Of a stretch of 64,000 nt of DNA, positions 36,504-46,786 are shown one piece after another. The notes beneath the pieces were generated by a model. It ran no database searches. It saw nothing but the letters and a program-made list of their open reading frames with translations, and was not told the origin of the DNA. The stretch comes from Betaproteobacteria bacterium (GTDB taxonomy: Bacteria > Pseudomonadota > Gammaproteobacteria > Burkholderiales > SG8-39): the NCBI GenBank assembly GCA_016195915.1, contig JACPYS010000014.1, positions 88,096-152,095 of the forward strand. The letters run 5' to 3'. How positions within the stretch are numbered: position 1 is the first letter of the stretch; every line of letters starts with the position of its first letter. A program made the position numbers and the translations under genes.

Positions 36504-36735
36504 TGGAATTCCAGCGTTCAGTTCTGTAACGGAATGATCGAGTTTCGGTTCGACGCGGCGCACCTGGATTTCATGCATGAGGCTGCGTAGTCTCTGCCGT
36601 ATGCGTCAGGCCGGGTACGCCCGTTAATCAACAAGTTACGCTATACTATTAAATTGGGTTGAACCCGCACGCTGGTCGTATCGTACGATTGAACGCCGGA
36701 TGCGCCGCGAAGATCGGCGCCAAAAGGGATGCGAA
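36504..36735. other. Intergenic region with a possible infA promoter
   Basis: It contains TATACT at 36642-36647 about 90 bp before the infA GTG, with only a weak -35 match upstream. No gene seen. Confidence 0.35.
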
Positions 36736-37011
36736 GTGTCCAAGGAAGAACTGATCGAAATGGAAGGCGTGGTGCAGGAACTCCTGCCCAACACGCAGTT
36801 CCGTGTCCTCCTCGACAACGGAGTAACGGTGCTTGCCTACGCCTCCGGCAAGGTGAGAAAGCACCGCATCCGCATTCTCGCGGGGGACAAGGTGACGCTC
36901 GAGATGTCGCCCTACGATCTGACGCGGGCACGCATCAATTTCCGGCACAAGGACGAAAGGCCCACCTCCGCGCCCATGGCCCGCCGTCCGAACCAGCAGC
37001 GGCGCCGCTAG
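36736..37011 (+). CDS. infA: Translation initiation factor IF-1, second extended form
   Basis: 91 aa from a GTG preceded by AAGGGA; the core matches IF-1 (OB fold: [45 protein letters not shown] cut here as family landmarks). It is about 19 residues longer than the usual 72 because of a basic C-terminal tail ([10 protein letters not shown]). Betaproteobacteria commonly carry such a second IF-1 away from the ribosomal operon. It binds the 30S A site; the reason for the duplicate is unclear. Confidence 0.88.
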   Translation: MSKEELIEMEGVVQELLPNTQFRVLLDNGVTVLAYASGKVRKHRIRILAGDKVTLEMSPYDLTRARINFRHKDERPTSAPMARRPNQQRRR

Positions 37012-37077
37012 TCTTCGGCAAACGATCGCCTCGCCCGGGGCGGCCGCAGGCGCGTGTGCTATAAGGGCGCGACTGCA

Positions 37078-38421
37078 ATGCGGGCAATTCTTTCCCTCGC
37101 TCTCAAGCTGCTGATGGTTGCCGCCGCGGCGTGTTTCGCGCCGGCCCGGGCTGCGCTGCCCGAGCGCGCCGGCGTGCCGACGCTTGCACCGCTGGTCGCC
37201 CGCGTCACTCCCGCGGTGGTCAACATCGCGGTAATGACCCGCTCGCCGCTGGAAGAAAATCCGCTCTTCCGCGATCCGTTCTTCCGGCGGTTCTTCGGTC
37301 TTCCGGACCAGCCGCAAGGCCAGGTCTCCGCGGGATCAGGCGTCATTGTCGATGCGCGCCAGGGGCTGGTTCTCACCAATCACCATGTCGTCAAGGATGC
37401 GCAGGAGGTGGTGGTTGCGCTCAAGGACAACCGGCGCGTACCTGCAAAGCTCGTCGGCAGCGATGCGGGCACCGACATCGCACTGCTTCGCATCAAGGCC
37501 GAAGGCCTGGTCGAGTTGAAGTTCGGCGACTCCGACGCCATGCAGGTCGGCGATTTCGTGGTCGCCGTGGGCAATCCGTTCGGCATCGGCCAGACGGTGA
37601 CCTCCGGCATCGTGTCTGCGCTCGGGCGCAGCGGCATTACGCCCGAGGGCTACGAGGACTTCATCCAGACCGACGCGTCGATCAATCCGGGCAATTCGGG
37701 CGGCGCGCTAGTCAATCTCAATGGTGAGCTGATCGGCATCAATACCGCCATCATCGGGCCTGCCGGCGGCAATGTCGGCATCGGTTTCGCCGTGCCTTCG
37801 AACATGGCACGCGTGGTCATGAGCCAGCTGGTGAGATTCGGTGAGGTGCGTCGCGGAACGCTCGGCATCGTCCTCGCGGATTTGACACCCGAGATCGCAA
37901 AACAGCTCGGCATCGCCACGCGCGAGGGCGCGGCGATCGCCGAGGTCGCGCCGGACTCCCCTGCAAAGGCAGGAGGGCTGCGCGCCGGCGACGTCGTGAT
38001 CGCGATGAACGGGCGTGCGGTGCGCAACGCGGCTGCGTTGCGCAATCAGCTCGGACTGATTGCCGCGGGCGAGTCCGTGGAAATGCAGCTGCTGCGCGGC
38101 GGCCGGGAAGAGCGCCTGCGGATCCGTATCTGCGAACCAGCATCGCGCAGTGTTGCCGGCGGAGAGCCGATACCCAGGCTCTCGGGAGCGAGCTTCGCCA
38201 ATGCCACGCGCGGCACGCGCGAGCCGCTCGTCGTGGTCACCGCGGTCGAGCCCGGCAGCGTGGCGTACAAGTACGGGTTGCGGGCGGGCGATATCGTGCT
38301 CGGCGTGAACCAGCGCCGCGTCGCCTCGGTGAGCGAACTCGGCGCTGCGCTGCGCGGCGCCGAGCGCGTGCTGCTGAACGTGCAGCGCGGCGACTTTCTG
38401 CTCGCGATCAACATCAGGTGA
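37078..38421 (+). CDS. degQ: Do-family periplasmic serine protease (DegQ/MucD-like)
   Basis: 447 aa from the ATG at 37078, giving a proper signal peptide ending ARAALP. Trypsin-like domain with the catalytic triad His103 (TNHHVV), Asp133 (GTDIAL) and Ser207 (GNSGGAL), followed by two PDZ domains (about 265-355 and 370-445). Periplasmic quality-control protease/chaperone. Its 3' end overlaps the convergent spoT gene by 8 bp. Confidence 0.93.
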   Translation: MRAILSLALKLLMVAAAACFAPARAALPERAGVPTLAPLVARVTPAVVNIAVMTRSPLEENPLFRDPFFRRFFGLPDQPQGQVSAGSGVIVDARQGLVLTNHHVVKDAQEVVVALKDNRRVPAKLVGSDAGTDIALLRIKAEGLVELKFGDSDAMQVGDFVVAVGNPFGIGQTVTSGIVSALGRSGITPEGYEDFIQTDASINPGNSGGALVNLNGELIGINTAIIGPAGGNVGIGFAVPSNMARVVMSQLVRFGEVRRGTLGIVLADLTPEIAKQLGIATREGAAIAEVAPDSPAKAGGLRAGDVVIAMNGRAVRNAAALRNQLGLIAAGESVEMQLLRGGREERLRIRICEPASRSVAGGEPIPRLSGASFANATRGTREPLVVVTAVEPGSVAYKYGLRAGDIVLGVNQRRVASVSELGAALRGAERVLLNVQRGDFLLAINIR

Positions 38422-40588
38422 GGCGCACGCTTCCCGTAGCGGCGGCGCTTGCTCCGGCGGGTTGCCCCTTGACCCGCGCAATCTTCAATACGTCCTTCAA
38501 ACGCCGCAATGCGCGCATCACGCGCGCGAGGTGCTTGCGATTGGAAACCTCGATCACCAGCAGCATGGTGGTATACACGCTGCGGTCCTCCTCCATGCTG
38601 ATCGAATCGATGTTGGAGCGTGCTTCGGCGATTTCGGAGGCGACTTTGGCGAGTACGCCGCGCTGATTTGCGACCGTCACCTGGATCGCAGCGTTGAACA
38701 GTCTGGGCGTGGCGGCGTCCCAGTCGACGTCGAGCCACATGTCGGGCGCATTGCGGCGCGATCGCACGATCTGCAGGCAATCGGCGGCGTGCACCACCAT
38801 GCCCTGGCCCTTCTTGATCGAGCCGACGATCTGGTCGCCCGGGATCGGGCGGCAGCAGGTCGCGAGCTGCACCGCCATGCCTTCGGTGCCCTGGATGGTC
38901 ACTCGGCCCGGCAGTTTTCCGGAACCGCGCGCGTCCTCCCGCGCGGGCTCCGCGCGTCGCAGCAGGCGTCGTGCGACCACCGCGGGCAGGCGTTTGCCAA
39001 GCCCGATGTCGGCAAGCACCTCCTGCTTCGCGCGTGATCCAACCTCGCGCACGACCCGCTCCCAATTCGCCGTATCGATTTCCGCAGCGTTCCCACCGAG
39101 CGCAGAGACCGCCTGTTCGAGCAGGCGTTCGCCCAGCGCGGCCGACTCCTCGTACTGCATGGTCTTGAGGAAATGCCGGATGTTGGAGCGCGCCTTCCCG
39201 GTGCGCACATACTGCAGCCAGGCCGGGTTGGGCTTGGCGTGGCTCGCGGTGATGATTTCTACGCGCTCGCCATTGCGCAATTCCGTGCGCAGCGGGACCA
39301 GTTCGCCGTTGACCTTGGCGGCAACGCAGCGGTTGCCGATGTCGGTATGCACCAGGTAGGCGAAGTCCACCGCGGTGGCACCCCGCGGCAGCGACAGGAT
39401 CGTGCCTTTCGGCGTGAATACGTAGACTTCGTCGGGAAACAGGTCGACCTTCACGTGCTCGAGGAATTCGTGCGAGTCGCCCGACTGCGTCTGGATCTCG
39501 AGCAGCGACTGCAGCCACAGGTGCGTCTGCTTCTGCAGGTCCGACAGCGACGTGCTGTCGTCCTTGTACATCCAGTGCGAGGCCACGCCGGCCTCGGCGA
39601 TGCGGTGCATCTGCTCGGTGCGTATCTGCAGTTCGATCGGCGCTCCGAACGGCCCGATCAGGGAAGTGTGCAGCGAGCGGTAGCCATTTGCCTTCGGGAT
39701 CGCGATGTAGTCCTTGAACTTGCCCGGCACCGGCTTGTACAGCCCGTGCAGCGCGCCCAGCGCGAGGTAGCACGCGGGCACGTCCTTGACGATGACGCGA
39801 AAGCCGTAGATGTCGTGCACCTCCGAGAAACTGAGGTGCTTTTCCACCATTTTCGTGTAGGTCGAGTACACGTGCTTCTCGCGCCCGCTCACGCTTGCTT
39901 CGACACCGGCATCCGCGAGGCGCCGGCGGATCGCCTCGAGGGATTTGCCGATCACCTCGCGCCGGTTGCCGCGGGCCGCTTTGACCGCCCTCGTGAGCAC
40001 CCGCCAGCGCATGGGATACAGATGTGAGAAGGACAGTTCCTGCAGTTCCTGGTAGAGCGCGTTGAGGCCCAGGCGATTGGCGATCGGCGCGTAGATCTCC
40101 ATAGTCTCGCGCGCGATGCGACGGCGTTTCTGCAGCGGCACGGCACCCAGGGTGCGCATGTTGTGCAGCCGGTCGGCGAGTTTGATGAGGATCACGCGCA
40201 CGTCGCGCGCCATCGCCAGCAGCATCTTGCGGAAGTTCTCGGCCTGCGCATCTTCGGCCGACTGGAACTCGATGCGATCGAGCTTGGAGAGCCCGTCCAC
40301 CAGTTCGGCCACGGGCTTGCCGAAGGTGGCGGAAATCTCGTCCTTGGTGACCGAGGTGTCCTCCATCACGTCGTGCAGCAGCGCCGCGACCAGCGCCTGC
40401 CCGTCGAGGCGCCATGCGGCGAGGATCTCGGCCACCGCGAGCGGATGCGAAATATAGGGATCGCCCGACTGGCGCGTCTGTCCCGCGTGTGCCGTCTCGG
40501 AAAAGCGAAACGCTTCGCCGAGTCGCGCGACGTCCGCGGGCTTCAGATAGGAAAACACCGGATCGTTGAGTGCGGGGGCGGCGGCCAT
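38414..40588 (-). CDS. spoT: Bifunctional (p)ppGpp synthetase/hydrolase SpoT (RelA/SpoT family)
   Basis: 724 aa from the ATG at 40588; the longer frame to 40867 has no family support. It has the HD hydrolase domain with LLHDVMEDT (His72-Asp73), a synthetase domain (about 230-340, with YRSLHTSLIG), a TGS domain (about 385-445, VYVFTPKGTILSLPRGATAVDFAY), and a C-terminal ACT domain (about 645-715). The intact HD motif implies hydrolase activity. It follows rpoZ by 83 bp, the usual gmk-rpoZ-spoT order. Confidence 0.94.
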   Translation of the reverse strand: MAAAPALNDPVFSYLKPADVARLGEAFRFSETAHAGQTRQSGDPYISHPLAVAEILAAWRLDGQALVAALLHDVMEDTSVTKDEISATFGKPVAELVDGLSKLDRIEFQSAEDAQAENFRKMLLAMARDVRVILIKLADRLHNMRTLGAVPLQKRRRIARETMEIYAPIANRLGLNALYQELQELSFSHLYPMRWRVLTRAVKAARGNRREVIGKSLEAIRRRLADAGVEASVSGREKHVYSTYTKMVEKHLSFSEVHDIYGFRVIVKDVPACYLALGALHGLYKPVPGKFKDYIAIPKANGYRSLHTSLIGPFGAPIELQIRTEQMHRIAEAGVASHWMYKDDSTSLSDLQKQTHLWLQSLLEIQTQSGDSHEFLEHVKVDLFPDEVYVFTPKGTILSLPRGATAVDFAYLVHTDIGNRCVAAKVNGELVPLRTELRNGERVEIITASHAKPNPAWLQYVRTGKARSNIRHFLKTMQYEESAALGERLLEQAVSALGGNAAEIDTANWERVVREVGSRAKQEVLADIGLGKRLPAVVARRLLRRAEPAREDARGSGKLPGRVTIQGTEGMAVQLATCCRPIPGDQIVGSIKKGQGMVVHAADCLQIVRSRRNAPDMWLDVDWDAATPRLFNAAIQVTVANQRGVLAKVASEIAEARSNIDSISMEEDRSVYTTMLLVIEVSNRKHLARVMRALRRLKDVLKIARVKGQPAGASAAATGSVRLT

Positions 40589-40671
40589 GAACGGTGCGTG
40601 ATGGATGCCGCGCGTGAGCGGTGCAGGTGCCGCGCCGGCCCCCCGAAGGCCGGGCGGCGGGAGTGCGCTCG

Positions 40672-40890
40672 CTAGACCGAAGGCATGGTCGGATTGCGCT
40701 TGAGCACCTCGAGCCCCACCTTGCCGGTGGCGATCTCGCGCAATGCGATCACGGTGGACTTGTCCCGGTTCGGCTCCACCAGCGGCGACGCGCCCGAGCC
40801 AAGCTGGCGCGCGCGGTAGGTCGCAGCAAGCGTCAGCTGGAAGCGGTTGGGAATCCTTTTCAGGCAATCGTCGACGGTGATGCGTGCCAT
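40672..40890 (-). CDS. rpoZ: DNA-directed RNA polymerase omega subunit
   Basis: 72 aa, starting [19 protein letters not shown], with [13 protein letters not shown] near the C-terminus. It promotes RNA polymerase assembly and takes part in the ppGpp response. It starts 2 bp after the gmk stop. Confidence 0.95.
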   Translation of the reverse strand: MARITVDDCLKRIPNRFQLTLAATYRARQLGSGASPLVEPNRDKSTVIALREIATGKVGLEVLKRNPTMPSV

Positions 40891-40892
40891 GT

Positions 40893-41501
40893 CTATTTCC
40901 TCAAACTAAAAATTCCCGGGTTGCGCTCCAGCTGGCATGAAAGTCTCAGGCGAGCAGCGCGGATGATCGCCAGCAGGTCCTGTCTGGCTTCATCGAAGTC
41001 TTTGTTAATTATAGCATATTCAAATTCGCTCAAGTGGCTCAGTTCTTCGCGTGCGGAAGCCAGCCGCCGCCGGATGACCTGCTCGGAATCCAGTGCGCGC
41101 TTGCGCATGCGCTGCTCGAGATCTTCGACCGAGGGCGGCAGGATGAATACGCCGAGCGTTCCCGGTATCAGACGTCGCACCTGCTGGGCGCCCTGCCAGT
41201 CGATTTCCAGCACCAGATCGTGCCCGGACTCGAGGGCTTCCCGGATCACCTGCTGCGAAGTGCCGTAGCGATGCCCGTGTACCTGGGCGCTTTCGAGAAA
41301 CTCGCCTCTGCCGAGCATCGCGAGGAATTCCGGCTGGTCGATGAAAAAATATTCACGCCCGTGCTGCTCGCCGGGCCGCGGCGCGCGCGTGGTGTAGGAG
41401 ACCGAGTGCCGCAGCGTCGGGTCGGCCTCGAGTACCGCGCTGATAAGAGAGCTCTTGCCCGCCCCCGAAGGTGCCGTGACGATGATGAGCAGACCCTGCA
41501 T
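40893..41501 (-). CDS. gmk: Guanylate kinase
   Basis: 202 aa. It phosphorylates GMP to GDP. It has the P-loop [10 protein letters not shown] (about 10-19), the GMP-binding [19 protein letters not shown] (about 35-53) and the lid region [21 protein letters not shown]. 9 bp after yicC. Confidence 0.95.
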   Translation of the reverse strand: MQGLLIIVTAPSGAGKSSLISAVLEADPTLRHSVSYTTRAPRPGEQHGREYFFIDQPEFLAMLGRGEFLESAQVHGHRYGTSQQVIREALESGHDLVLEIDWQGAQQVRRLIPGTLGVFILPPSVEDLEQRMRKRALDSEQVIRRRLASAREELSHLSEFEYAIINKDFDEARQDLLAIIRAARLRLSCQLERNPGIFSLRK

Positions 41502-41510
41502 TTGCCGTCC

Positions 41511-42377
41511 CTACTCGATGTTCTGGACCTGCTCGCGCATCTGCTCGATGAGCAGCTTGAGCTCGAGCGCGCAATCCGAAATCGGCTGCGAGCCCGCTTT
41601 GGCCCCGAGCGTGTTTGCCTCGCGCCCGAGTTCCTGCATGAGGAAGTCCAGGCGCTTGCCGCACTCGCCGCCGCGCTCGAGCACGCGCGCGATTTCCGCC
41701 AGGTGCGTGCGCAGCCGTCCGAGTTCCTCGTCCACGTCGATCTTCATTCCGAACATCGCGACTTCCTGGCGGATGCGATCGTCGTCGCCGCTGCCGATCG
41801 CCTCGCGCAGCCGCTCGGCGAGCTTCGCCTGGAACGTCGCGATCGCCGCCGGCACCAGCGGCGCGACGACCTCGACCCGCGCTGCCATGTCGGCGGCGCG
41901 CTCGCGCACGATGTTCGCAAGCTTTTCGCCTTCCCGCGCGCGCGTCGCGACCAGCTCGCCGAGCACCTGGCGCGCGAGTTCGAGCGCCTTTGCGCGCAGC
42001 ACGTCGTCGGCCACCGACTCTTCGGACAGCACCCCGGGCCAGCGCAGGATGTCGGCCGCGTGCAGCGCGGGCGCCTCGGGGAACTCGGCGCGCAGCGCCT
42101 GCTCGAGACGCCGCAATCGCGCGAGCGCCGGCGCATTCATTTGCTCATCGCGCGTCGCGGCAGGATCGGGGGAGAAATACAGGCGGCAATCGAGCTTGCC
42201 GCGCCGCAGTTTGCCAGCGAACAATCCCCGCAGCGCGGGCTCGAGCACGCGCAGTTCCTCGGATAAGCGGAACTGGATTTCGAGGTAGCGCGAATTGACC
42301 GAGCGCAGTTCGATGCCGAGCGTGCTTGCGCCGATCGCCGCCTGTGCAACGGCATATCCGGTCATGCTGTGGATCAT
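41511..42377 (-). CDS. yicC: YicC-family endoribonuclease-like protein
   Basis: 288 aa from ATG 42377, giving the canonical MIHSMTGYA start; the longer frame is rejected. It has the YicC N-terminal domain (SVNSRYLEIQFRL, LRRGKLDC) and C-terminal DUF1732 (RLDFLMQELGREANTLGAK, about 235-255). The E. coli homologue is an RNA-cleaving enzyme acting on small RNAs. Minus-strand operon yicC-gmk-rpoZ-spoT; divergent from the kinase, with 95 bp between the starts. Confidence 0.93.
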   Translation of the reverse strand: MIHSMTGYAVAQAAIGASTLGIELRSVNSRYLEIQFRLSEELRVLEPALRGLFAGKLRRGKLDCRLYFSPDPAATRDEQMNAPALARLRRLEQALRAEFPEAPALHAADILRWPGVLSEESVADDVLRAKALELARQVLGELVATRAREGEKLANIVRERAADMAARVEVVAPLVPAAIATFQAKLAERLREAIGSGDDDRIRQEVAMFGMKIDVDEELGRLRTHLAEIARVLERGGECGKRLDFLMQELGREANTLGAKAGSQPISDCALELKLLIEQMREQVQNIE

Positions 42378-42472
42378 GGTGTCGGCTGCGGGGAAGAAAC
42401 GGAGCGTGAACGTGACAACGCGCACGGCCGGCGGAAAAGGTAAGCACGTATGATAACAGTAGAGTTCTAACG

Positions 42473-43423
42473 ATGTCCGGGCAAGCCAACCAGCCGCTTC
42501 CTGAAGGTTTCCAGATCGACGAGTACCGCATATTGCGCGTGCTTGCATCGGGTGGATTTTCGTTCGTCTATCTGGCGCACGACCGCAATGAAATCACGGT
42601 CGCCCTCAAGGAATATCTGCCCGCGGGCCTGGCATTGCGCGTCAACGGCGCGGCGGTGCCGTCGGTCGCCGAGGGCGACCTCGCCGCGTTCCGCTTCGGC
42701 ATGAAATGCTTCTTCGAGGAAGGCCGCGCGCTCGCGGGATTGAACCATCCGAACGTGGTGCGGGTGTTCAATTTCTTTCGTGCCAACGAAACCGTTTACA
42801 TGGCGATGCGCTACGAACGCGGGCGGACGCTGCAGGAGCACATCGAGGCGCGTCACGGTCCGCTGCACGAGGATTGGGTGCGGCGCACCTTCGCGCAGCT
42901 GTTGAACGGGTTGCGCGAAGTGCATTCCAACAGGCTGTTGCACCTGGACATCAAGCCTTCCAACATCTACGTCCGCAATGACGGCACCCCGGTGCTGATC
43001 GATTTCGGCGCGGCGCGCCAGACGCTCGGCGCGACGGCGGGCCGCGTGCTGCCGATGATGTACACGCCGGGATACGCCTCGCCGGAGCACCACCGCGACC
43101 GGGAACTTCTCGGACCGTGGAGCGATGTATATTCGGTCGGGGCCAGCCTGTACGCGACGCTTGCCGAGGTTTCGCCGCCGCCGGCAGACCAGCGCCGGGA
43201 GAGGGATCGCATGATTCCCGCAAGCAAGGCCTGCAGCGGCAGGTTCTCGCGGCAGCTGCTCGAGATCGTCGACTGGTGTCTGCGGCTCGATCACATGGAA
43301 CGTCCGCAGAGTGTGTTCGCGCTGCAAAAGACCTTGCTCGACGAAGAGGCGCCGGTGTTGAAGGCGGCGGCACCCATCTTCGGGCAATTGGCAGGCGCGT
43401 TGCGGCGCCTCGCGGGAAAATGA
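42473..43423 (+). CDS. Ser/Thr protein kinase (Hanks type)
   Basis: 316 aa, kinase domain only. Gly-rich loop ASGGFSFVYLAHD (about 25-37), Lys in ALKEYLP (about 46), catalytic loop HLDIKPSN (Asp159), IDFGAAR (Asp about 179) and the activation segment TPGYASPEHH. No TM, PASTA or sensor region. It ends 26 bp before the PP2C phosphatase, forming a kinase-phosphatase pair. Targets unknown. Confidence 0.9.
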   Translation: MSGQANQPLPEGFQIDEYRILRVLASGGFSFVYLAHDRNEITVALKEYLPAGLALRVNGAAVPSVAEGDLAAFRFGMKCFFEEGRALAGLNHPNVVRVFNFFRANETVYMAMRYERGRTLQEHIEARHGPLHEDWVRRTFAQLLNGLREVHSNRLLHLDIKPSNIYVRNDGTPVLIDFGAARQTLGATAGRVLPMMYTPGYASPEHHRDRELLGPWSDVYSVGASLYATLAEVSPPPADQRRERDRMIPASKACSGRFSRQLLEIVDWCLRLDHMERPQSVFALQKTLLDEEAPVLKAAAPIFGQLAGALRRLAGK

Positions 43424-43449
43424 GCGGAATGGCGCGGGAGAGGTGAGCA

Positions 43450-44178
43450 ATGCGATTCGCGATTTTTCAGGACAGCCGCATCGGCGCGCGCTCATACCAG
43501 CAGGATCGGCTCGGAAACTGGCAGACCGAAGAGGCGCTCCTGATGGTGGTGGCCGACGGGATGGGCGGCCATCCGCGCGGCGATGTAGCCGCGCAGGTCG
43601 CCGTGCGGCATCTCGCGGGGGCTTTTCAGCGTGCCGCGCAGCCCCGGCTTGCCGATCCGCAGGCTTTTCTGGTCGATGCCATCGCCGGTGCACACCGCGG
43701 GATCCACCAGCAGGCGCGTGCGCTCGGCTTGCCGGACATACCGCGCACGACGATCGTGGCGTGCGTGATCCAGGACGCACAGGCATATTGGTCGCACGTC
43801 GGCGATTCGCGGCTCTACCACATCCGGCACGGAACCATACAAGCGCGCACCCGGGACCACACCCGCGTGCAGGCGCTGGTCGATTCCGGGCGCATCCGCG
43901 AGGAGGCCGTAGGTTCGCATCCGGACCGGAGCAAGCTGCTGCAGTGCCTTGGAAGCTTTTCGCCGCCGAAGCTCGAACCCGCCGTGGGTGTACGCCTGGC
44001 GAAGGGGGACGTGATCCTGCTTTGCTCGGATGGCTTCTGGGGCCCGCTGACGCCGCGCCAGCTGTTGACCGCGCTGATATCGAAACCGCTGGATGCCGCG
44101 TTGGCCGCCCTGATGTCGCTCGCCGAAGCGAGCGCCGGCAAGCAATGCGATAATCTTTCCGTCATCGGGTTCGCCTAG
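43450..44178 (+). CDS. PP2C-family protein phosphatase
   Basis: 242 aa. Metal-binding motifs VVADGMGGHPRGDVAA (about 30-45), HVGDSRLY (about 118), CSDGFWG (about 195) and CDNLSVIGF at the C-terminus. It reverses the neighbouring kinase's phosphorylations. The start codon is preceded by GGAGAGG. Confidence 0.9.
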   Translation: MRFAIFQDSRIGARSYQQDRLGNWQTEEALLMVVADGMGGHPRGDVAAQVAVRHLAGAFQRAAQPRLADPQAFLVDAIAGAHRGIHQQARALGLPDIPRTTIVACVIQDAQAYWSHVGDSRLYHIRHGTIQARTRDHTRVQALVDSGRIREEAVGSHPDRSKLLQCLGSFSPPKLEPAVGVRLAKGDVILLCSDGFWGPLTPRQLLTALISKPLDAALAALMSLAEASAGKQCDNLSVIGFA

Positions 44179-44271
44179 AACGAAGAAGACATCGCCGGCG
44201 CGGATAGTTCCTAGCCCCTGGCCGTGCCTTGCGATGCGACTGTGTTCACGCGCAACTTTCCACCACCTTCC

Positions 44272-44988
44272 ATGAGACCCAGCCAGCGCCAACCCCACGA
44301 ACTCAGACCGGTCACGATCGAGCGCAGCTATACGCGGCATGCCGAAGGCTCGGTGCTGGTCGCGTTCGGCGAAACGCGCGTGCTGTGTACCGCGAGCGTG
44401 CTGGAGCGCGTGCCGCCGCATCGCAGGGGTTCGGGCGGCGGCTGGCTCACGGCGGAATACGGCATGCTGCCGCGCTCGACCAATACCCGCACCGAACGGG
44501 AAGCTGCACGCGGCAAACAGTCGGGGCGCACGCAGGAAATCCAGCGCCTGATTGGCCGCGCGCTGCGCGCGGTCATCGAGCTCGATCGCCTGGGCGAACG
44601 AACCCTGCAGATCGACTGCGACGTGCTGCAGGCCGACGGGGGCACGCGAACCGCCTCGATCACGGGGGCATTCGCTGCAGTCCACGACGCACTCAGCTGG
44701 ATGCGCTCGCGGGGCATGCTGGATGCGCTTCCGGTACGTGATTTTGTCGCGGCAGTTTCGGTCGGCATCTACAAGGGCATACCGGTGCTCGACCTCGACT
44801 ACGCCGAAGACTCCGCCTGTGCCACCGACATGAACGTCGTGATGACCGGCGACGGACGGTTCGTCGAGGTGCAGGGGACGGCGGAGGGCGCGGCGTTCTC
44901 GCGTGCCGAGATGGATGTCCTGCTCGAACTCGCCACGCAAGGCATCGCCCGGTTGATCGCTCTCCAGCGGCAAGCGCTCGGCCTGTGA
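44272..44988 (+). CDS. rph: Ribonuclease PH
   Basis: 238 aa from ATG 44272, the exact family length. It has [14 protein letters not shown], a phosphate-binding [16 protein letters not shown] (about 85-100) and [20 protein letters not shown] 3'-5' phosphorolytic exoribonuclease that trims tRNA 3' ends. The stop overlaps rdgB by 4 bp. Confidence 0.94.
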   Translation: MRPSQRQPHELRPVTIERSYTRHAEGSVLVAFGETRVLCTASVLERVPPHRRGSGGGWLTAEYGMLPRSTNTRTEREAARGKQSGRTQEIQRLIGRALRAVIELDRLGERTLQIDCDVLQADGGTRTASITGAFAAVHDALSWMRSRGMLDALPVRDFVAAVSVGIYKGIPVLDLDYAEDSACATDMNVVMTGDGRFVEVQGTAEGAAFSRAEMDVLLELATQGIARLIALQRQALGL

Positions 44989-45596
44989 AGGCGTTGCCGA
45001 AGCTGGTCCTGGCGAGCGGTAATCCAGGCAAGCTGCGCGAGATTCGCGGCTTGTTGGCCCCGCTCGGCGTCGCGGTCACGCCGCAAGCCGAGTTCGGCAT
45101 CGCTGAAGCCGAGGAACCTTTTGCGACGTTCCTCGAGAATTCCCTGGCCAAGGCAAGGCATGCCAGCCGTGCGACCGGTCTTCCCGCACTGGCCGATGAT
45201 TCCGGCCTGTGTGTCGACGCGCTGGGCGGGGCGCCCGGCGTGTTTTCCGCGCACTACGCCGGCCGGGAGGGAAGCCGCGAAACGCGTGACGCGCGCAACA
45301 ACGAGAAACTGCTGCGCGAGCTTGCGCCGCACGCGGACCGGCGCGCGCACTATTGCTGCGTGCTGGTGCTGTTGCGGGCTGTGGGCGATCCGCGGCCGGT
45401 GGTTGCGGAAGGAACCTGGCACGGCGAAATCGGTCACGAGCCGCGCGGGGCGAACGGCTTTGGCTACGACCAGCTGTTCCTGTTGCCCGGGCGCCGCGCG
45501 AGCGCAGCCGAACTCGACCCCGCCGAGAAGAACCGCATCAGCCACCGGGGCGCGGCGCTCGCGCGGCTGCTGGAGCGCCTGCGCGAAGAGGATTGA
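44985..45596 (+). CDS. rdgB: XTP/dITP pyrophosphatase (RdgB/HAM1)
   Basis: 203 aa. [12 protein letters not shown] (about 8-19), [24 protein letters not shown] (about 67-90), GYDQLF and a final [10 protein letters not shown]. It removes non-canonical purine nucleotides. GTG start overlapping rph by 4 bp; the stop overlaps the hemW ATG by 1 bp. Confidence 0.94.
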   Translation: MKALPKLVLASGNPGKLREIRGLLAPLGVAVTPQAEFGIAEAEEPFATFLENSLAKARHASRATGLPALADDSGLCVDALGGAPGVFSAHYAGREGSRETRDARNNEKLLRELAPHADRRAHYCCVLVLLRAVGDPRPVVAEGTWHGEIGHEPRGANGFGYDQLFLLPGRRASAAELDPAEKNRISHRGAALARLLERLREED

Positions 45597-46786
45597 TGGC
45601 GACCACGGCTCGCGTGGATTTCGCGCGGCCCGGCAGCATCCGGCTGCCGGCTCTGCCCCCGCTTGCCCTGTACGTGCATATTCCCTGGTGCACGCGCAAA
45701 TGCCCGTATTGCGATTTCAATTCCCACGAGAAGAGCGGAGCACTTCCGGAACAGGAGTACGCTTCTGCGCTGATTGCCGACCTCGAGCAGGCATTGCCCG
45801 AAATCTGGGGACGCAGCGTCTACAGCGTATTCTTCGGCGGCGGCACCCCGAGCCTCTTTTCCCCCCGCACCATCGATCGCCTGTTGTCCGATTTTCGCGC
45901 GCAGCTTCAGCTCGCGAGCGACGCTGAGATCACCCTCGAAGCGAACCCGGGCACATTCGAGGCAGCGAAGTTCCGCGATTTCCGCGCGGCCGGGATCAAC
46001 CGCCTGTCGATCGGAGTACAGAGTTTCGACGACGCGATGCTTGCCGGACTCGGAAGAGTCCACGGCTCCGATGAGGCGCGGCGCGCGATCGAACACGCGC
46101 TCGGATGCTTCGAGCAGGTGAATGTGGACCTGATGTATGGCCTGCCGCGCCAATCGGTAGGGGGTGCCGGGAAAGACATCGCGGAGGCAGTGCGTCTGGG
46201 CGCGCCGCATATCTCGGCCTATCAGCTGAGCATCGAGCCGAACACGGTGTTCCATAGCAAGCCTCCGCCGCTTCCCGCGCACGACGATGCCGCTGATATG
46301 CAGGAATCGGTCGAGGCGCTGCTGGCGGGCGGGGGATACGAGCATTACGAGACCTCGGCATTTGCCCGGCCGGGCGCGCGTTGCCGGCACAACCTCAACT
46401 ACTGGCAGTTCGGCGACTACCTCGGCATCGGCGCCGGAGCGCACGGCAAGCTTTCCTCTCCCGGCCGCATCGAGCGCCATGCGAGGGCGAAGCAGCCGCG
46501 GGAGTACATGAATCTCGCGTCGCAAGGAGCTTCGATGACCGAGCGGCGCGAGCTTGGCGCAAAGGACCTGCCGTTCGAATTCATGTTGAACGCGCTGAGG
46601 ATGGTCGAAGGCTTTCGGTCCGAATTGTTCCGCGAGCGCACCGGGCTGGAATTTGCGGCCATCAGAGCGGCGCTCGATACGGCCGAGGCACGCGGGTTGA
46701 TCGAGCGGGACCAGCGTTCCATTCGGCCCAGCTTGCGCGGGCAGAGGTTCCTGAACGATCTGCTGGAGCTTTTTCTGCCGGGTTAG
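45596..46786 (+). CDS. hemW: Radical SAM heme chaperone HemW
   Basis: 396 aa from ATG 45596, which overlaps the rdgB stop. Radical SAM cluster motif [10 protein letters not shown] (Cys at about 31, 35, 38), [10 protein letters not shown], and a HemW C-terminal domain with [18 protein letters not shown]. It inserts heme into respiratory enzymes; older annotations call it coproporphyrinogen dehydrogenase. Convergent overlap of 4 bp with trmB. Confidence 0.93.
   Translation: MATTARVDFARPGSIRLPALPPLALYVHIPWCTRKCPYCDFNSHEKSGALPEQEYASALIADLEQALPEIWGRSVYSVFFGGGTPSLFSPRTIDRLLSDFRAQLQLASDAEITLEANPGTFEAAKFRDFRAAGINRLSIGVQSFDDAMLAGLGRVHGSDEARRAIEHALGCFEQVNVDLMYGLPRQSVGGAGKDIAEAVRLGAPHISAYQLSIEPNTVFHSKPPPLPAHDDAADMQESVEALLAGGGYEHYETSAFARPGARCRHNLNYWQFGDYLGIGAGAHGKLSSPGRIERHARAKQPREYMNLASQGASMTERRELGAKDLPFEFMLNALRMVEGFRSELFRERTGLEFAAIRAALDTAEARGLIERDQRSIRPSLRGQRFLNDLLELFLPG

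Noticed and set aside
38046..40415. 789-residue frame overlapping spoT
   Set aside because: Arg/Ala-rich shadow frame; the spoT frame carries HD, TGS and ACT motifs.
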